Source of the DNA: Sinonovacula constricta
Taxonomy: Eukaryota; Mollusca; Bivalvia; Cardiida; Solecurtidae
Length of the DNA stretch: 64,000 nt
Assembly: GCA_007844125.1 (NCBI GenBank)
Contig: CM017567.1
Coordinates: 16,941,480 to 17,005,479 of the forward strand
Reading direction: 5' to 3'
Shown: positions 20,801 to 32,919 of the stretch, piece by piece
Layout of the letters: each line of letters opens with the position of its first letter
Numbering within the stretch: the first letter of the stretch is position 1
The notes under the pieces: generated by a model
Told to the model about the DNA's origin: nothing
Database searches by the model: none
Seen by the model: the letters and a program-made list of their open reading frames with translations, nothing else
Position numbers and translations under genes: made by a program

Positions 20801-23800
20801 GTCTAACTCTATTAATGTGTATTGTGTCAAACTCTATAAATGTGTATTATGTCAAGCTCTATTAATGTGTATTGTGTCAAACTCTATTAATGCGTATTAT
20901 GTCAAACTCTATTAATGTATATTATGTCAAACTCTATTAATGTGTATTATGTCAAACTCTATAAATGTGTATTATGTCAAACTCTATTAATGTATATCAT
21001 GTCAAACTCTATTAATGTGTATTATGTCAAACTCTATTAATGTGTATTATGTCAAACTCTATAAATGTGTATTATGTCAAACTCTATAAATGTGTTTTAT
21101 GTCAAACTTTTTTAATGTATATCATGTCAAACTCTATTCATGTGTATTATGTCAAACTCTATAAATATCTATTATGTCAAACTCTATTAATGTGTATTAT
21201 GTCAAACTCTATTAATGTATATCATGTCAAACTCTATTAATGTATATTATGTCAAACTCTATTAATGTGTTTTATGTCAAACTCTATAAATGTATATTAT
21301 GTCAAACTCTATTAATGTGTATTGTGTCAAACTCTATAAATGTGTATTATGTCAAGCTCTATTAATGTGTATTGTGTCAAACTCTATTAATGTGTATTAT
21401 GTCAAACTCTATTAATGTATATTATGTCAAACTCTATAATGTGTATTATGTCAAACTCTATAAATGTGTATTATGTCAAACTCTATTAATGTATATCATG
21501 TCAAACTCTATTAATGTGTATTATGTCAAACTCTATTAATGTGTATTATGTCAAACTCTATAAATGTGTATTATGTCAAACTCTATAAATGTGTTTTATG
21601 TCAAACTCTATTAATGTATATCATGTCAAACTCTATTCATGTGTATTATGTCAAACTCTATAAATATCTATTATGTCAACCTCTATTAATGTGTATTATG
21701 TCAAACTCTATTAATGTATATCATGTCAAACTCTATTCATGTGTATTATGTGAAACTCTATTAATGTGTATTATGTCAAACTCTATAAATGTGTATTATG
21801 TCAAACTATATTAATGTGTATTATGTCAAACTCTATTAATGTATATTATGTCAAACTCTATAAATGTGTATTATGTCAAACTCTATAAATGTCTATTATG
21901 TCAAACTCTATTAATGTGTATTATGTCAAACTCTATTAATGTATATTATGTCAAACTCTATTAATGTATATTATGTCAAACTCTATTAATGTATATTATG
22001 TCAAACTCTATTAATGTATATTATGTCAAACTCTATTAATGTATATTATGTCAAACTCTATTAATGTATATTTTGTCAAACTCTATTAATGTGTATTTTG
22101 TCAAACTATATTAATGTATATTATGTCAAACTCTATTAATGTGTATTATGTCAAACTATATTAATGTGTATTATGTCAAACTCTATTAATGTGTATTATG
22201 TCAAACTCTATTAATGTGTATTATGTCAAACTCTATTAATGTATATTATGTCAAACTCTATTAATGTATATTATGTCAAACTCTATTAATGTGTATTATG
22301 TCAAACTCTATTAATGTATATTATGTCAAACTCTATTAATGTGTATTATGTCAAACTCTTTTAATGTGTATTATGTCAAACTCTATTAATGTGTATTATG
22401 TCAAACTCTATTAATGTATATTATGTCAAACTCTATTAATGTATATAATGTCAAACACTATTAATGTGTATTATGTCAAACTCTATTAATGTATATTTTG
22501 TCAAACTCTATTAATGTATATTTTGTCAAACTCTATTAATGTGTATTATGTCAAACTCTATAAATGTATAGTATGTCAAACTCTATAAATGTATATTATG
22601 TCAAACTCTATTAATGTGTATTATGTCAAACTCTATTAATGTGTATTATGTCAAACTCTATTAATGTATATTATGTCAATCTCTTTTAATGTGTATTATG
22701 TCAAACTCTATTAATGTATATTATGTCAAACTCTATAAATGTGTATTTTGTCAAACTCTATTAATGTGTATTGTGTCAAACTATATTAATGTGTATTATG
22801 TCAAACTCTATTAATGTGTATTATGTCAAACTCTATAAATGTGTATTATGTCAAACTCTATAAATGTGTTTTATGTCAAACTCTATTAATGTATATCATG
22901 TCAAACTCTATTCATGTGTATTATGTCAAACTCTATAAATATCTATTATGTCAAACTCTATTAATGTGTATTATGTCAAACTCTATTAATGTATATCATG
23001 TCAAACTCTATTAATGTGTATTATGTCAAACTCTATTTATGTGTATTATGTCAAACTCTTTTAATGTGTATTATGTCAAACTCTATAAATGTATAGTATG
23101 TCAAACTCTATAAATGTATATTATGTCAAACTCTATTAATGTGTATTATGTCAAACTCTATTAATGTGTATTATGTCAAACTCTATTAATGTATATTATG
23201 TCAAACTCTATTAATGTGTATTATGTCAAACTCTATTTATGTGTATTATGTCAAACTCTATTAATGTGTATTATGTCAATCTCTTTTAATGTGTATTATG
23301 TCAAACTCTATTAATGTATATTATGTCAAACTCTATAAATGTGTATTATGTCAAACTCTATTAATGTATATTATGTCAAACTCTATTAATGTATATTATG
23401 TCAAACTCTATTAATGTATATTATGTCAAACTCTATAAATGTGTATTTTGTCAAACTCTATTAATGTGTATTATGTCAAACTCTATTAATGTGTATTATG
23501 TCAAACTCTATTAATGTGTATTATGTCAAACTCTATTAATGTATATTATGTCAATCTCTTTTAATGTGTATTATGTCAAACTCTATTAATGTATATTATG
23601 TCAAACTCTATAAATGTGTATTATGTCAAACTCTATTAATGTATATTATGTCAAACTCTATTAATGTATATTATGTCAAACTATATTAATGTATATTTTG
23701 TCAAACTCTATTAATGTGTATTTTGTCAAACTCTATTAATGTGTATTATGTCAAACTCTATTAATGTATATTATGCCAAACTATATTAATGTGTATTATG

Positions 23801-25490
23801 TCAAACTCTATTAATGTGTATTTTGTCAAACTCTATTAATGTGTATTATGTCAAACTCTATTAATGTGTATTATGTCAAACTCTATTAATGTGTATTTTG
23901 TCAAACTCTAATAATGTGTATTATGTCAAACTCTATTAATGTGTATTTTGTCAAACTCTATTTATGTGTATTATGTCAAACTCTATTAATGTGTATTATG
24001 TCAATCTCTTTTAATGTGTATTATGTCAAACTCTATTAATGTATATTATGTCAAACTCTATAAATGTGTATTATGTCAAACTCTATTAATGTATATTATG
24101 TCAAACTCTATTAATGTATATTATGTCAAACTCTATTAATGTATATTATGTCAAACTCTATTAATGTGTATTTTGTCAAACTCTATTAATGTGTATTATG
24201 TCAAACTCTATTAATGTGTATTATGTCAAATTCTATTAATGTGTATTATGTCAAACTCTATTAATGTGTATTATGTCAAACTCTATTAATGTGTATTATG
24301 TCAAACTCTATTAATGTATATTATGTCAATCTCTTTTAATGTGTATTTTGTCAAACTCTATTAATGTGTATTATGTCAAACTATATTAATGTGTATTATG
24401 TCAAACTGTATTAATGTATATTATGTCAAACTCTATAAATGTGTATTATGTCAAACTCTATTAATGTGTATTATGTCAAACTGTATTAATGTGTATTTTG
24501 TCAAACTCTATTAATGTGTATTATGTCAAACTCTATTAATGTATATTATGCCAAACTCTATTAATGTATATTATGTCAAACTCTATTAATGTATATTATG
24601 TCAAACTCTATTAATGTATATTATGTCAAACTCTATTAATGTGTATTTTGTCAAACTCTATTAATGTGTATTTTGTCAAACTCTATTAATGTGTATTATG
24701 TCAAACTCTATTAATGTATATTATGCCAAACTATATTAATGTGTATTATGTCAAACTATATTAATGTATATTTTGTCAAACTCTGTTAATGTGTATTTTG
24801 TCAAACTCTATTAATGTGTATTATGTCAAACTCTATTAATGTATATTATGCCAAACTATATTAATGTGTATTATGTCAAACTCTATTAATGTGTATTTTG
24901 TCAAACTCTATTAATGTGTATTTTGTCAAACTCTCTTAATGTGTATTATGTCAAACTCTATTAATGTGTATTTTGTCAAACTCTATTAATGTGTATTATG
25001 TCAAACTCTATTAATGTGTATTTTGTCAAACTCTATTAATGTGTATTATGTCAAACTCTATTAATGTGTATTTTGTCAAACTCTATTAATGTGTATTATG
25101 TCAAACTATATTAATGTGTATTATGTCAAACTGTATTAATGTATATTGTGTCAAACTATATTAATGTATATTATGTCAAACTCTATTAATGTGTATTATG
25201 TCAAACTCTATTCATGTATATTATGTCAAACTCTATTAATGTATATTATGTCAACTCTATTAATGTATATTATGTCAAACTCTATTAATGTGTATTATGT
25301 CAAACTATATTAATGTGTATTATGTCAAACTGTATTAATGTATATTGTGTCAAATTATATTAATGTGTATTATGTCAAACTGTATTAATGTATATTATGT
25401 TAAACTCTATTAGTGTATATTATGTGAAACTGTATTAATGTATATTATGTTAAACTCTATTAGTGTATATTATGTCAAACACTATTAATG
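17866..25490 (+). repeat. 25-bp satellite array, about 305 copies
   Basis: Head-to-tail units with the core TATTATGTCAAACTCTATTA followed by ATGTG or ATGTA. Phase is kept for 7.6 kb with only a few one-base slips and one scrambled unit at about 19715-19745. Variants cluster locally: ATAAATATCT units at 18.1-18.5 and 21.1-23.0 kb, GTATTTTG units mostly at 23.4-25.1 kb, and TCATG units mostly before 23 kb. Blocks of about 200 bp at 21040, 21539 and 22814 are nearly identical, which shows higher-order duplication at spacings of about 20 and 51 units. Short open frames arise because three units make 25 codons. They are not genes. Confidence 0.97.
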
Positions 25491-26425
25491 AGCCATATGG
25501 AAATCGCAGTCAAATACAGATATCGATGTCAGAGACCGATTACCGGGATGGTCATGTTATCTCAAATGTTATCCCATCGATCTTGCAATCAAGCTGTTTG
25601 ATCACACTGTCTTACCGATACTCACCTACGGATCAGAAGTTTTCGGATTCGAAAATATCGACATCCTTGAAAGGGTTCACAATAATTTCCTCAGAAAGAT
25701 CACAAACGCACGAAAGTCCACTCCTTTATCGTTTTTGTATGGGGAGCTATGGGCGGTATCCTATCTCAATCACTATTCAGACTCGAATGATATCCTTTTG
25801 GTTACGTCTTCTCACTGGAAACAGAAACAAAATAAGTTTCAAAATTTACAGTTATATATTATCTATGCAAAACACACATTTTAAGTGGATTGAAAAGATT
25901 AAAACCATACTTACCTCTGTAGGCCGCCCTGATTTATGGTACAATCAAGAACATATTAACAACAGTAACATACTGCAGGAAATTAAACAAATCTTAATAG
26001 ATCAATATAAACAAAACTGGCATGATAGCCTTCAGCATTCAAATAAAGGAACTATATACGGTAGTTTCAAAACATCGCTTGAACTAGAACACTATTTTTT
26101 TGTTTTAAGCAAACACCAGTCATTAAAGATGTTCAAATTCCGCACAGCGAATCATAGACTCCCGGTCGAAACAGGCAGATATGAAGGCACACCATTACAG
26201 GACAGAAAGTGTACTCTCTGTAACACAGCTTCTATTGGTGATGAAAATCACTACTTACTGTATTGCCATTATTTTAATGAACAACGCGAAAAATTCTTAG
26301 GCCCAATTTTATCAAATAATACTTCGTTATCATCACTTCTCAATACTAGAACTCCCAGCATTCTACAACAAGTTAGTAAACTCCTCAACTGTATAATGAC
26401 TACAGATTTTATCAGAACCCGATAA
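25491..26425 (+). pseudogene. LINE E, 5'-truncated reverse transcriptase C-terminal region of the LINE A family
   Basis: It begins where the satellite ends. Recognisable protein starts near 25560 with PIDLAIKLFDH, then ILTYGSEVFGFENIDILERVH, NFLRKITNARKSTP and LYGEL. A one-base insertion near 25748 shifts the frame, which continues GRYPISITIQTRMISFWLRL, GRPDLW and QDRKCTLC, with a full zinc knuckle C-x2-C-x9-H-x4-C (CTLC, H, YCHYF), to a TAA at 26423-26425. By eye it matches LINE A's C-terminal part closely over the aligned blocks. The palm domain and everything 5' of it are absent. Confidence 0.85.
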
Positions 26426-27346
26426 ACTAATCGTAAGTCACATACTCATCTCATGCCAACAAAGAGTAACAAATAGAACACACGCGTTGTACCAATGTCT
26501 TGGAACAACGGGATTTACACGATTTACGCCATACTTACCTTATATTGATATTGTAACCCAGTTAACTTCTTGAACCATTGAGACTTACAGCGCCCGTAAG
26601 GTTCTAAAATTGACCATGCCGTTATTGCTAAATAGCTGCTAGCTGTTAACTATTCACATATGTATATCTCATCGATACATAGCACTTTCATATTGTTAAA
26701 CATGGATTTATGTAAATTATTGCTGTATCGAATTAACATTATCGTTCTTTATTGTACATGGCACAATGTATTAAATATATTGAAGGGGTATTGTACTTTG
26801 CACACATATCGATGTCCAAATTGTTGTGTACGATTGATAAAGAGTTGTAAGTTGAATGTCAATCGCGCTAATTAGAACTGAATAGATATACTACTTTAAC
26901 ATACAACTGCATTATAATAACACTGGCTGTAACATTCCTAGAGTTAGTTGAGGACAGAGAAAAAAGACAGAAAATTATAAATAAATCTATCACACTTACC
27001 TTAAATATAATGTAACATTTAATCCAAAAGCGACTTTTCTTCTTCGAAACAAGTATCAATCTTTGCTGTTATGGCCAGTCTCGGATTTCTTGACTCTCGC
27101 TTTCGCTCAAGATACCCGGTGAGGCCATACAGTGTACACAGCCAGTGTCATCCGAGGGTATTGCTGTGGTAGAATCACACAGAATGTCACGGTACCAATG
27201 GGTCACCAAATCAAGCTGTAGCTTCGGATAGCTTCCGTGGTTTTGGTGAGTCTACTCAACTTCTGATCACGAAAGTACAGCTAGCGATTCAAATGACCTT
27301 TTTCTTGCTGCATGCACATATATTGTGTATAGAGCAAGAATTTGTT
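26426..27346 (+). other. Downstream of LINE E: probable 3' UTR, then unrecognised sequence
   Basis: AT-rich to about 27060, then a more balanced stretch (27061-27300) without an open frame. No duplication marks the end of LINE E. A TTCTG-repeat tail at 27745-27769 preceded by AATAAAG could be the 3' end of this or another retroelement. Confidence 0.35.
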
Positions 27347-27441
27347 TCTCCCACAGCAACGACATACCCAATAATTTAACAAAATTATTATTATTAATAT
27401 TGACATCGTATCTCCCACAGCAACGACATACCCAATAATTT
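27347..27441 (+). repeat. Two direct copies of a 31-bp sequence (TCTCCCACAGCAACGACATA...)
   Basis: Copies start at 27347 and 27411, 64 bases apart, with a T/A-rich spacer. T-rich low-complexity sequence follows at about 27464-27545. Confidence 0.75.
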
Positions 27442-27689
27442 TTAAAAAAATATTTCTGTTATTACTATCGTTATTATTATTATTTTTTTTTTTTTTTATT
27501 TTATTATTTATTTATTTTTTTATTACTTGTATTTTTTTTTTTAAATTATTATCCTAAAAAACTGTTGCTCATTTCCAATTTACCTAATTACGTTTTCCAC
27601 CCCGCCCCTTACTTCAAATATTACTAAGCATTCTATCCTTAAAAAAGATTCATACTCTAAATGTTGTACTCACCTCTGATAACCCATCT

Positions 27690-27769
27690 TTGTTTGTATT
27701 GTATAATTCTCCATGCTGTATACTTTGTATACTTGGAAGAAATAAAGATATGTTCTGTTCTGTTCTGTT
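27690..27769 (+). other. Possible retroelement 3' tail ending in (TTCTG)n
   Basis: TACTTGGAAGAAATAAAG is followed by ATATG and four TTCTG-type pentamers. Ends of this form, with a polyadenylation-like hexamer then a short pentamer repeat, are typical of non-LTR elements and their SINEs. Which element it belongs to is unclear. Confidence 0.35.
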
Positions 27770-27819
27770 AGCGGTCACGTGGTTTTCTTAGTGTTAAAAT
27801 AGCTAGCTGTGCAGCGTGG

Positions 27820-28025
27820 GGTACGGACAATTCTCAGTCCGGACATTTCTCAGTTAGTGAAATTTGCAGGGTCGGACAATTCTCAGTTGGTTGATTTGCA
27901 GGGCCGGACATTTCTCAGTTGGTTGATTTGCAGGGTTGGACAATTCTCTCAACCAACTGAGAATTGTCCGACCCTGCAAATTTCACTAACTGAGAAATGT
28001 CCGAACTGAGAATTGTCTGTATTTC
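27820..28025. mobile_element. Foldback (hairpin) element with 11-bp flanking direct repeats
   Basis: Two 69-base arms (27826-27894 and 27949-28017) are inverted complements with a single mismatch, separated by 54 bases. The left arm and loop are built of about 33-bp tandem units (CGGACATTTCTCAGTT and CGGACAATTCTCAGTT variants joined by TTGCAGGG). GTGCAGCGTGG occurs at 27809-27819 and again at 28026-28036, directly bordering the structure, as a target duplication would. No coding capacity. It is a foldback-type element or an inverted duplication of a minisatellite. Confidence 0.65.
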
Positions 28026-28036
28026 GTGCAGCGTGG

Positions 28037-28476
28037 CTCAGATAGAAAATGCATTTTTTTGTAATGACCGATGAGGGGGTATACTTTACTTTTTAAGTAG
28101 GTGGGACACAAATAAATCGCATTTCGGGAGATATTTTAGGCAAGAATAGTTTATTTCGTTGCATGAGACAAAAAACTGGTCCAAAATGTCGGGTACCACA
28201 TTTAACGTACTAATGCATATATGCATATGATATGGAACATTTAACATGCATAGCGAGGTATGATGATGAATATTAATGTGGACCCTCTCTGTTGGTTCTG
28301 GGGTTGTCAGCTATATACGACTGCTTTAGACGAACGTTGGACTACTGTAGGTAAGTCAACATTATTATGAACTTTAAAACAGTTGTTTTCCTCCTTTTTT
28401 TCTCTTTACTTCTTTTTCACAAAGAATATACATACATGTGATACTGCTTTAATAAATTATAGGCAATCATTATATT
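28037..28476 (+). other. Unique stretch with a possible TATA box and splice donor
   Basis: No open frame of interest. TATATA lies at about 28312-28317. About 35 bases later there is a consensus donor (CTGTAG/GTAAGT near 28352). A possible first exon of a plus-strand transcript is conceivable, with an acceptor (TTGTTTATAG) at 29107-29116 just before the minisatellite frame. This is speculative. Confidence 0.25.
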
Positions 28477-29073
28477 TACAGAATATCGTAACATTGTTGG
28501 TTCACCTTATCACTTGCAACTTTACAGAATATCGTAACATTGTTGGTACACCTTATCACGTGCAACTTTACAGAATATCGTAACATTGTTGGTACACCTT
28601 ATCACGTGCAACTTTACAGAATATCGTAACATTGTTGGTACACCTTATCACGTGCAACTTTACAGAATATCGTAACATTGTTGGTACACCTTATCACGTG
28701 CAACTTTACAGAATATCGTAACATTGTTGGTAAACCTTATCACGTGCAACTTTACAGAATATCGTAACATTGTTGGTACACCTTATCACGTGCAACTTTA
28801 CAGAATATCGTAACATTGTTGGTACACCTTATCACGTGCAACTTTACAGAATATCGTAACATTGTTGGTACACCTTATCACGTGCAACTTTACAGAATAT
28901 CGTAACATTGTTGGTACACCTTATCACGTGCAACTTTACAGAATATCGTAACATTGTTGGTACACCTTATCACGTGCAACTTTACAGAATATCGTAACAT
29001 TGTTGGTACACCTTATCACGTGCAACTTTACAGAATATCGTAACATTGTTGGTACACCTTATCACGTGCAACT
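28477..29073 (+). repeat. 46-bp tandem array, 13 copies, each with a CACGTG-type site
   Basis: Nearly perfect head-to-tail units (TACAGAATATCGTAACATTG ... TATCACGTGCAACTT). The first unit differs at the site (CACTTG instead of CACGTG) and in the preceding TTCACC, and one unit has TAAACC for TACACC. The rest are practically identical, which suggests recent expansion. CACGTG is the palindromic E-box. Confidence 0.95.
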
Positions 29074-29195
29074 AGTAACTGTGCAAACATATATTCTCTT
29101 GTATGTTTGTTTATAGGGTAGAAAGTAACACATCGATAATTTCTACTTGATTATGTCAAGTTATGATGATATTGGTCATTGAACCACCAAGTCAT

Positions 29196-32029
29196 GGGTG
29201 GGAGTCTCAGTGGTGGTTACTGTCTTCATCTTTAGATTGGTGGGAGTCTCAGTCGTGGTTACTTTCTTCATCTTCGGATGGGTGGGAGTCTCAGTGGTGG
29301 TTACTGTCTTCATCTTTAGATTGGTGGGAGTCTCAGTCGAGGCTAGGGTCTTCATCTTCGGATGGGTGGGAGTCTCAGTCGTGGTTACTGTCTTTATCTT
29401 CGGATGGGTGGGAGTCTCAGTCGTGGTTACTGTCTTCATCTTCGGATGGGTGGGAGTCTCAGTCGTGGTTACTGTCTTCATCTTCGGATGGGTGGGAGTC
29501 TCAGTCGTGGTTACTTTCTTCATCTTCGGATGGGTGGGAGTCTCGGGCGTGGCTACTGTCTTCATCTTCGGATGGATTGGAGTCTCAGTCGAGGCTAGGG
29601 TCTTCATCTTCGGATGGGTGGGAGTCTCGGGCGTGGCTACTGTCTTCATCTTCGGATGGGTGGGAGTCTCAGTCGAGGCTAGGGTCTTCATCTTCGGATG
29701 GGTGGGAGTCTCGGGCGTGGCTACTGTCTTCATCTTCGGATGGATTGGAGTCTCGGTCGTGGCTACTGTCTTCATCTTCGGATGGGTGGGAGTCTCGGGC
29801 GTGGCTACTGTCTTCATCTTCGGATGGGTGGGAGTCTCAGTCGAGGCTAGGGTCTTCATCTTCGGATGGGTGGGAGTCTCAGTCGAGGCTACTGTCTTCA
29901 TCTTCGGATGGGTGGGAGTCTCGGGCGTGGCTAGGGTCTTTATCTTCGGATGGGTGGGAGTCTCTGTCGTGGCTAGGGTCTTTATCTTCGGATGGGTGGG
30001 AGTCTCAGTCGAGGCTAGGGTCTTCATCTTCGGATGGGTGGGAGTCTCTGTCGTGGCTAGGGTCTTCATCTTCGGATGGGTGGGAGTCTCGGGCGTGGCT
30101 ACTGTCTTCATCTTCGGATGGGTGGGAGTCTCGGGCGTGGCTAGGGTCTTTATCTTCGGATGGGTGGGAGTCTCGGTCGTGGCTAGGGTCTTCATCTTCG
30201 GATGGGTGGGAGTCTCGGGCGTGGCTACTGTCTTCATCTTCGGATGGATTGGAGTCTCGGTCGTGGCTACTGTCTTCATCTTCAGATGGGTGGGAGTCTC
30301 AGTCGTGGTTACTGTCTTCATCTTCGGATGGGTGGGAGTCTCAGTCGAGGATAGGGTCTTCATCTTCGATTGGATTGGAGTCTCGTGCGTGGCTACTGTC
30401 TTCATCTTCAGATGGGTGGGAGTCTCAGTCGTGGTTACTGTCTTCATCTTCGGATGGGTGGGAGTCTCAGTCGAGGATAGGGTCTTCATCTTCGGATGGG
30501 TGGGAGTCTCAGTCGTGGTTACTGTCTTCATCTTCGGATGGGTGGGAGTCTCAGTCGAGGATAGGGTCTTCATCTTCGGATGGATTGGAGTCTCAGTCGA
30601 GGCTAGGGTCTTCATCTTCGGATGGGTGGGAGTCTCGGGCGTGGCTACTGTCTTCATCTTCGGATGGGTGGGAGTCTCAGTCGAGGCTAGGGTCTTCATC
30701 TTCGTATGGGTGGGAGTCTCGGGCGTGGCTACTGTCTTCATCTTCGATTGGATTGGAGTCTCGGTCGTGGCTACTGTCTTCATCTTCGGATGGGTGGGAG
30801 TCTCAGTCGAGGATAGGGTCTTCATCTTCGGATGGATTGGAGTCTCGGTCGTGGCTACTGTCTTCATCTTCAGATGGGTGGGAGTCTCAGTCGTGGTTAC
30901 TGTCTTCATCTTCGGATGGGTGGGAGTCTCAGTCGCGGCTAGGGTCTTCATCTTCGGATGGGTGGGAGTCTCAGTCGAGGCTACTGTCTTCATCTTCGGA
31001 TGGGTGGGAGTCTCGGGCGTGGCTAGGGTCTTTATCTTCGGATGGGTGGGAGTCTCAGTCGTGGTTACTGTCTTCATCTTTGGATGGGTGGGAGTCTCAG
31101 TCGAGGATAGGGTCTTCATCTTCGATTGGATTGGAGTCTCTGTCGAGACTAGGGTCTTCATCTTCGATTGGCTCGGAGTCTCTGTCGAGACTAGGGTCTT
31201 CATCTTCGATTGGATTGGAGTCTCTGTCGATCTTCGATTGGATTGGAGTCTCTGTCGAGACTAGGGTCTTCATCTTCGATTGGATTGGAGTCTCTGTCGA
31301 GACTAGGGTCTTCATCTTCGATTGGATTGGAGTCTCTGTCGAGACTAGGGACCTCATCTTCAGATGGATTGGAGACTCAGTCGTGGCTAGGGTCTTCATC
31401 TTCGGATGGGTGGGAGTCTCGGGCGTGGCTACTGTCTTCATCTTCGGATGGGTGGGAGTCTCAGTCGAGGCTAGGGTCTTCATCTTCGGATGGGTGGGAG
31501 TCTCAGTCGTGGTTACTGTCTTCATCTTCGGATGGGTGGGAGTCTCAGTCGTGGTTACTTTCTTCATCTTCGGATGGGTGGGAGTCTCAGTCGTGGTTAC
31601 TTTCTTCATCTTCGGATGGGTGGGAGTCTCGGGCGTGGCTACTGTCTTCATCTTCGGATAGGTGGGAGGCTCAGTCGAGGCTAGGGTCTTCATCTTCAAT
31701 TGGATTGGAGTCTCGGGCGTGGCTACTGTCTTCATCTTCGATTGGATTGGAGTCTCGGGCGTGGCTACTGTCTTCATCTTCAGATGGCTGAGAGTCTCTG
31801 TCGTGGCTACGGTCTTCATCTTCAATTGGATTGGAGTCTCGGGCGTGGCTACTGTCTTCATCTTCGATTGGATTGGAGTCTCGGGCGTGGCTACTGTCTT
31901 CATCTTCGGATGGGTGGGAGTCTCGGTCGAGGTAAGGGTCCCTATCTTTGGATGGAAGGGAGTCTCGGTCGCAGCTAGGGTCCCTATCTCCGGATGGGTC
32001 TCGGTCGAGGCTAGGGTCTTCGTCTTCGG
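29196..32029. repeat. 42-bp minisatellite, about 67 copies, open in several frames on both strands
   Basis: Unit core on the plus strand: TTCGGATGGGTGGGAGTCTC, then a variable GTC/GGC and GTG/GAG block, then GTCTTCATC. Because 42 is a multiple of 3 and most units lack stops, long frames exist. Plus 29163-31661 (832 codons) has the 14-residue repeat DGWESQSWLLSSSS. Plus 29198-31264 has FGWVGVSVVVTVFI. Minus 31203-29176 (675 codons) has MKTLATTETPTHPK. A short unit near 31225-31240 shifts all frames. Variation between units is most conservative in the minus Thr/Pro frame (T/S, T/A, V/L), but none has a signal peptide, a known domain or clear exon borders. I call it a repeat and leave coding status open. 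Confidence 0.9.
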
Positions 32030-32919
32030 AGGTCTTACAGAGAACCAGCGGTGTGTTTGTGGTTTTCCTCAGTGTTTATATTTCTCAGTGATCTTTTTAT
32101 CGTTAATAGTCTCTGGAATTAGATATGATTACAATTTCTGTTTAAAAGGGTGTTTATCACAAGAAAAAAGCTTATTCTATAGCTGGCAGGCCTCAAGACC
32201 GTGGGTAAAGCTTTTTATGTGCATATAGTTTCTACCGATAATATACACGATGCTGCATATTTAAACGTTAAATAAACTGTTTGCAATTCTATATGGATAC
32301 ATTTTTTGTTTATTTAAGATTACCAAGGTCTTTTGAAACCTGGTAAATGAAAGCCAGTATGATGTGTTGTCAAAATGTGTAATCAAGATACTCTGAATAT
32401 TTCATATGAATTCGTTGATTTTAAGATACCATAATCAGCCACAAACTGTGTATCAGAATATGTCAAGTATATATTCATAGTCACGAATACATTCTCATAC
32501 ACATTCATTGATAGGGGTTATAATATATTGCTCCATATTCATCCGCATTCGGACTTCCTTAGATATGACAACAACGTTAGGCTTAAAAAAGGCGCCCAAG
32601 TGTTATCTTAGATTTTTACACGAAAAAGTTGAAAATATAATTGTTAGTCTAACAAATATAACATAAACGATTCTTGTCACATTTACATTTACCTTGTTTG
32701 CCTTTGTGTACTGGTAGATAAAATTTAAATATCTTTGAAAATTTTGATAGGACCTTTTCTTATTTACCTATTACTCAAGACACGCTCTAATGGTCATTGA
32801 AATAGCCTACATATGTTTGACTATCATTCTTGAAAATTAGTTTTAATATTCAATAAGAAACATGACTATGTATATTCTAAAGTATACTGTTTAAATCGGT
32901 GTTATGACACTGTGGTTGC
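32030..32919. other. Unique AT-rich sequence, nothing recognised
   Basis: No frame, RNA gene or repeat is apparent between the 42-bp and 43-bp arrays. Confidence 0.5.

Noticed and set aside
17994..23014. Several 66-91-codon frames with MCIMSNSINVYYVKLY-type repeats
   Set aside because: They are products of the 25-bp satellite (three units = 25 codons), with no start context, splice sites or codon bias.
17866..25490. CRISPR array
   Set aside because: Units are contiguous without unique spacers, and the sequence is eukaryotic.
28477..29073. Link between the 46-bp arrays at 28.5 kb and 59.9-63.1 kb
   Set aside because: They share only the unit length. The sequences are unrelated.
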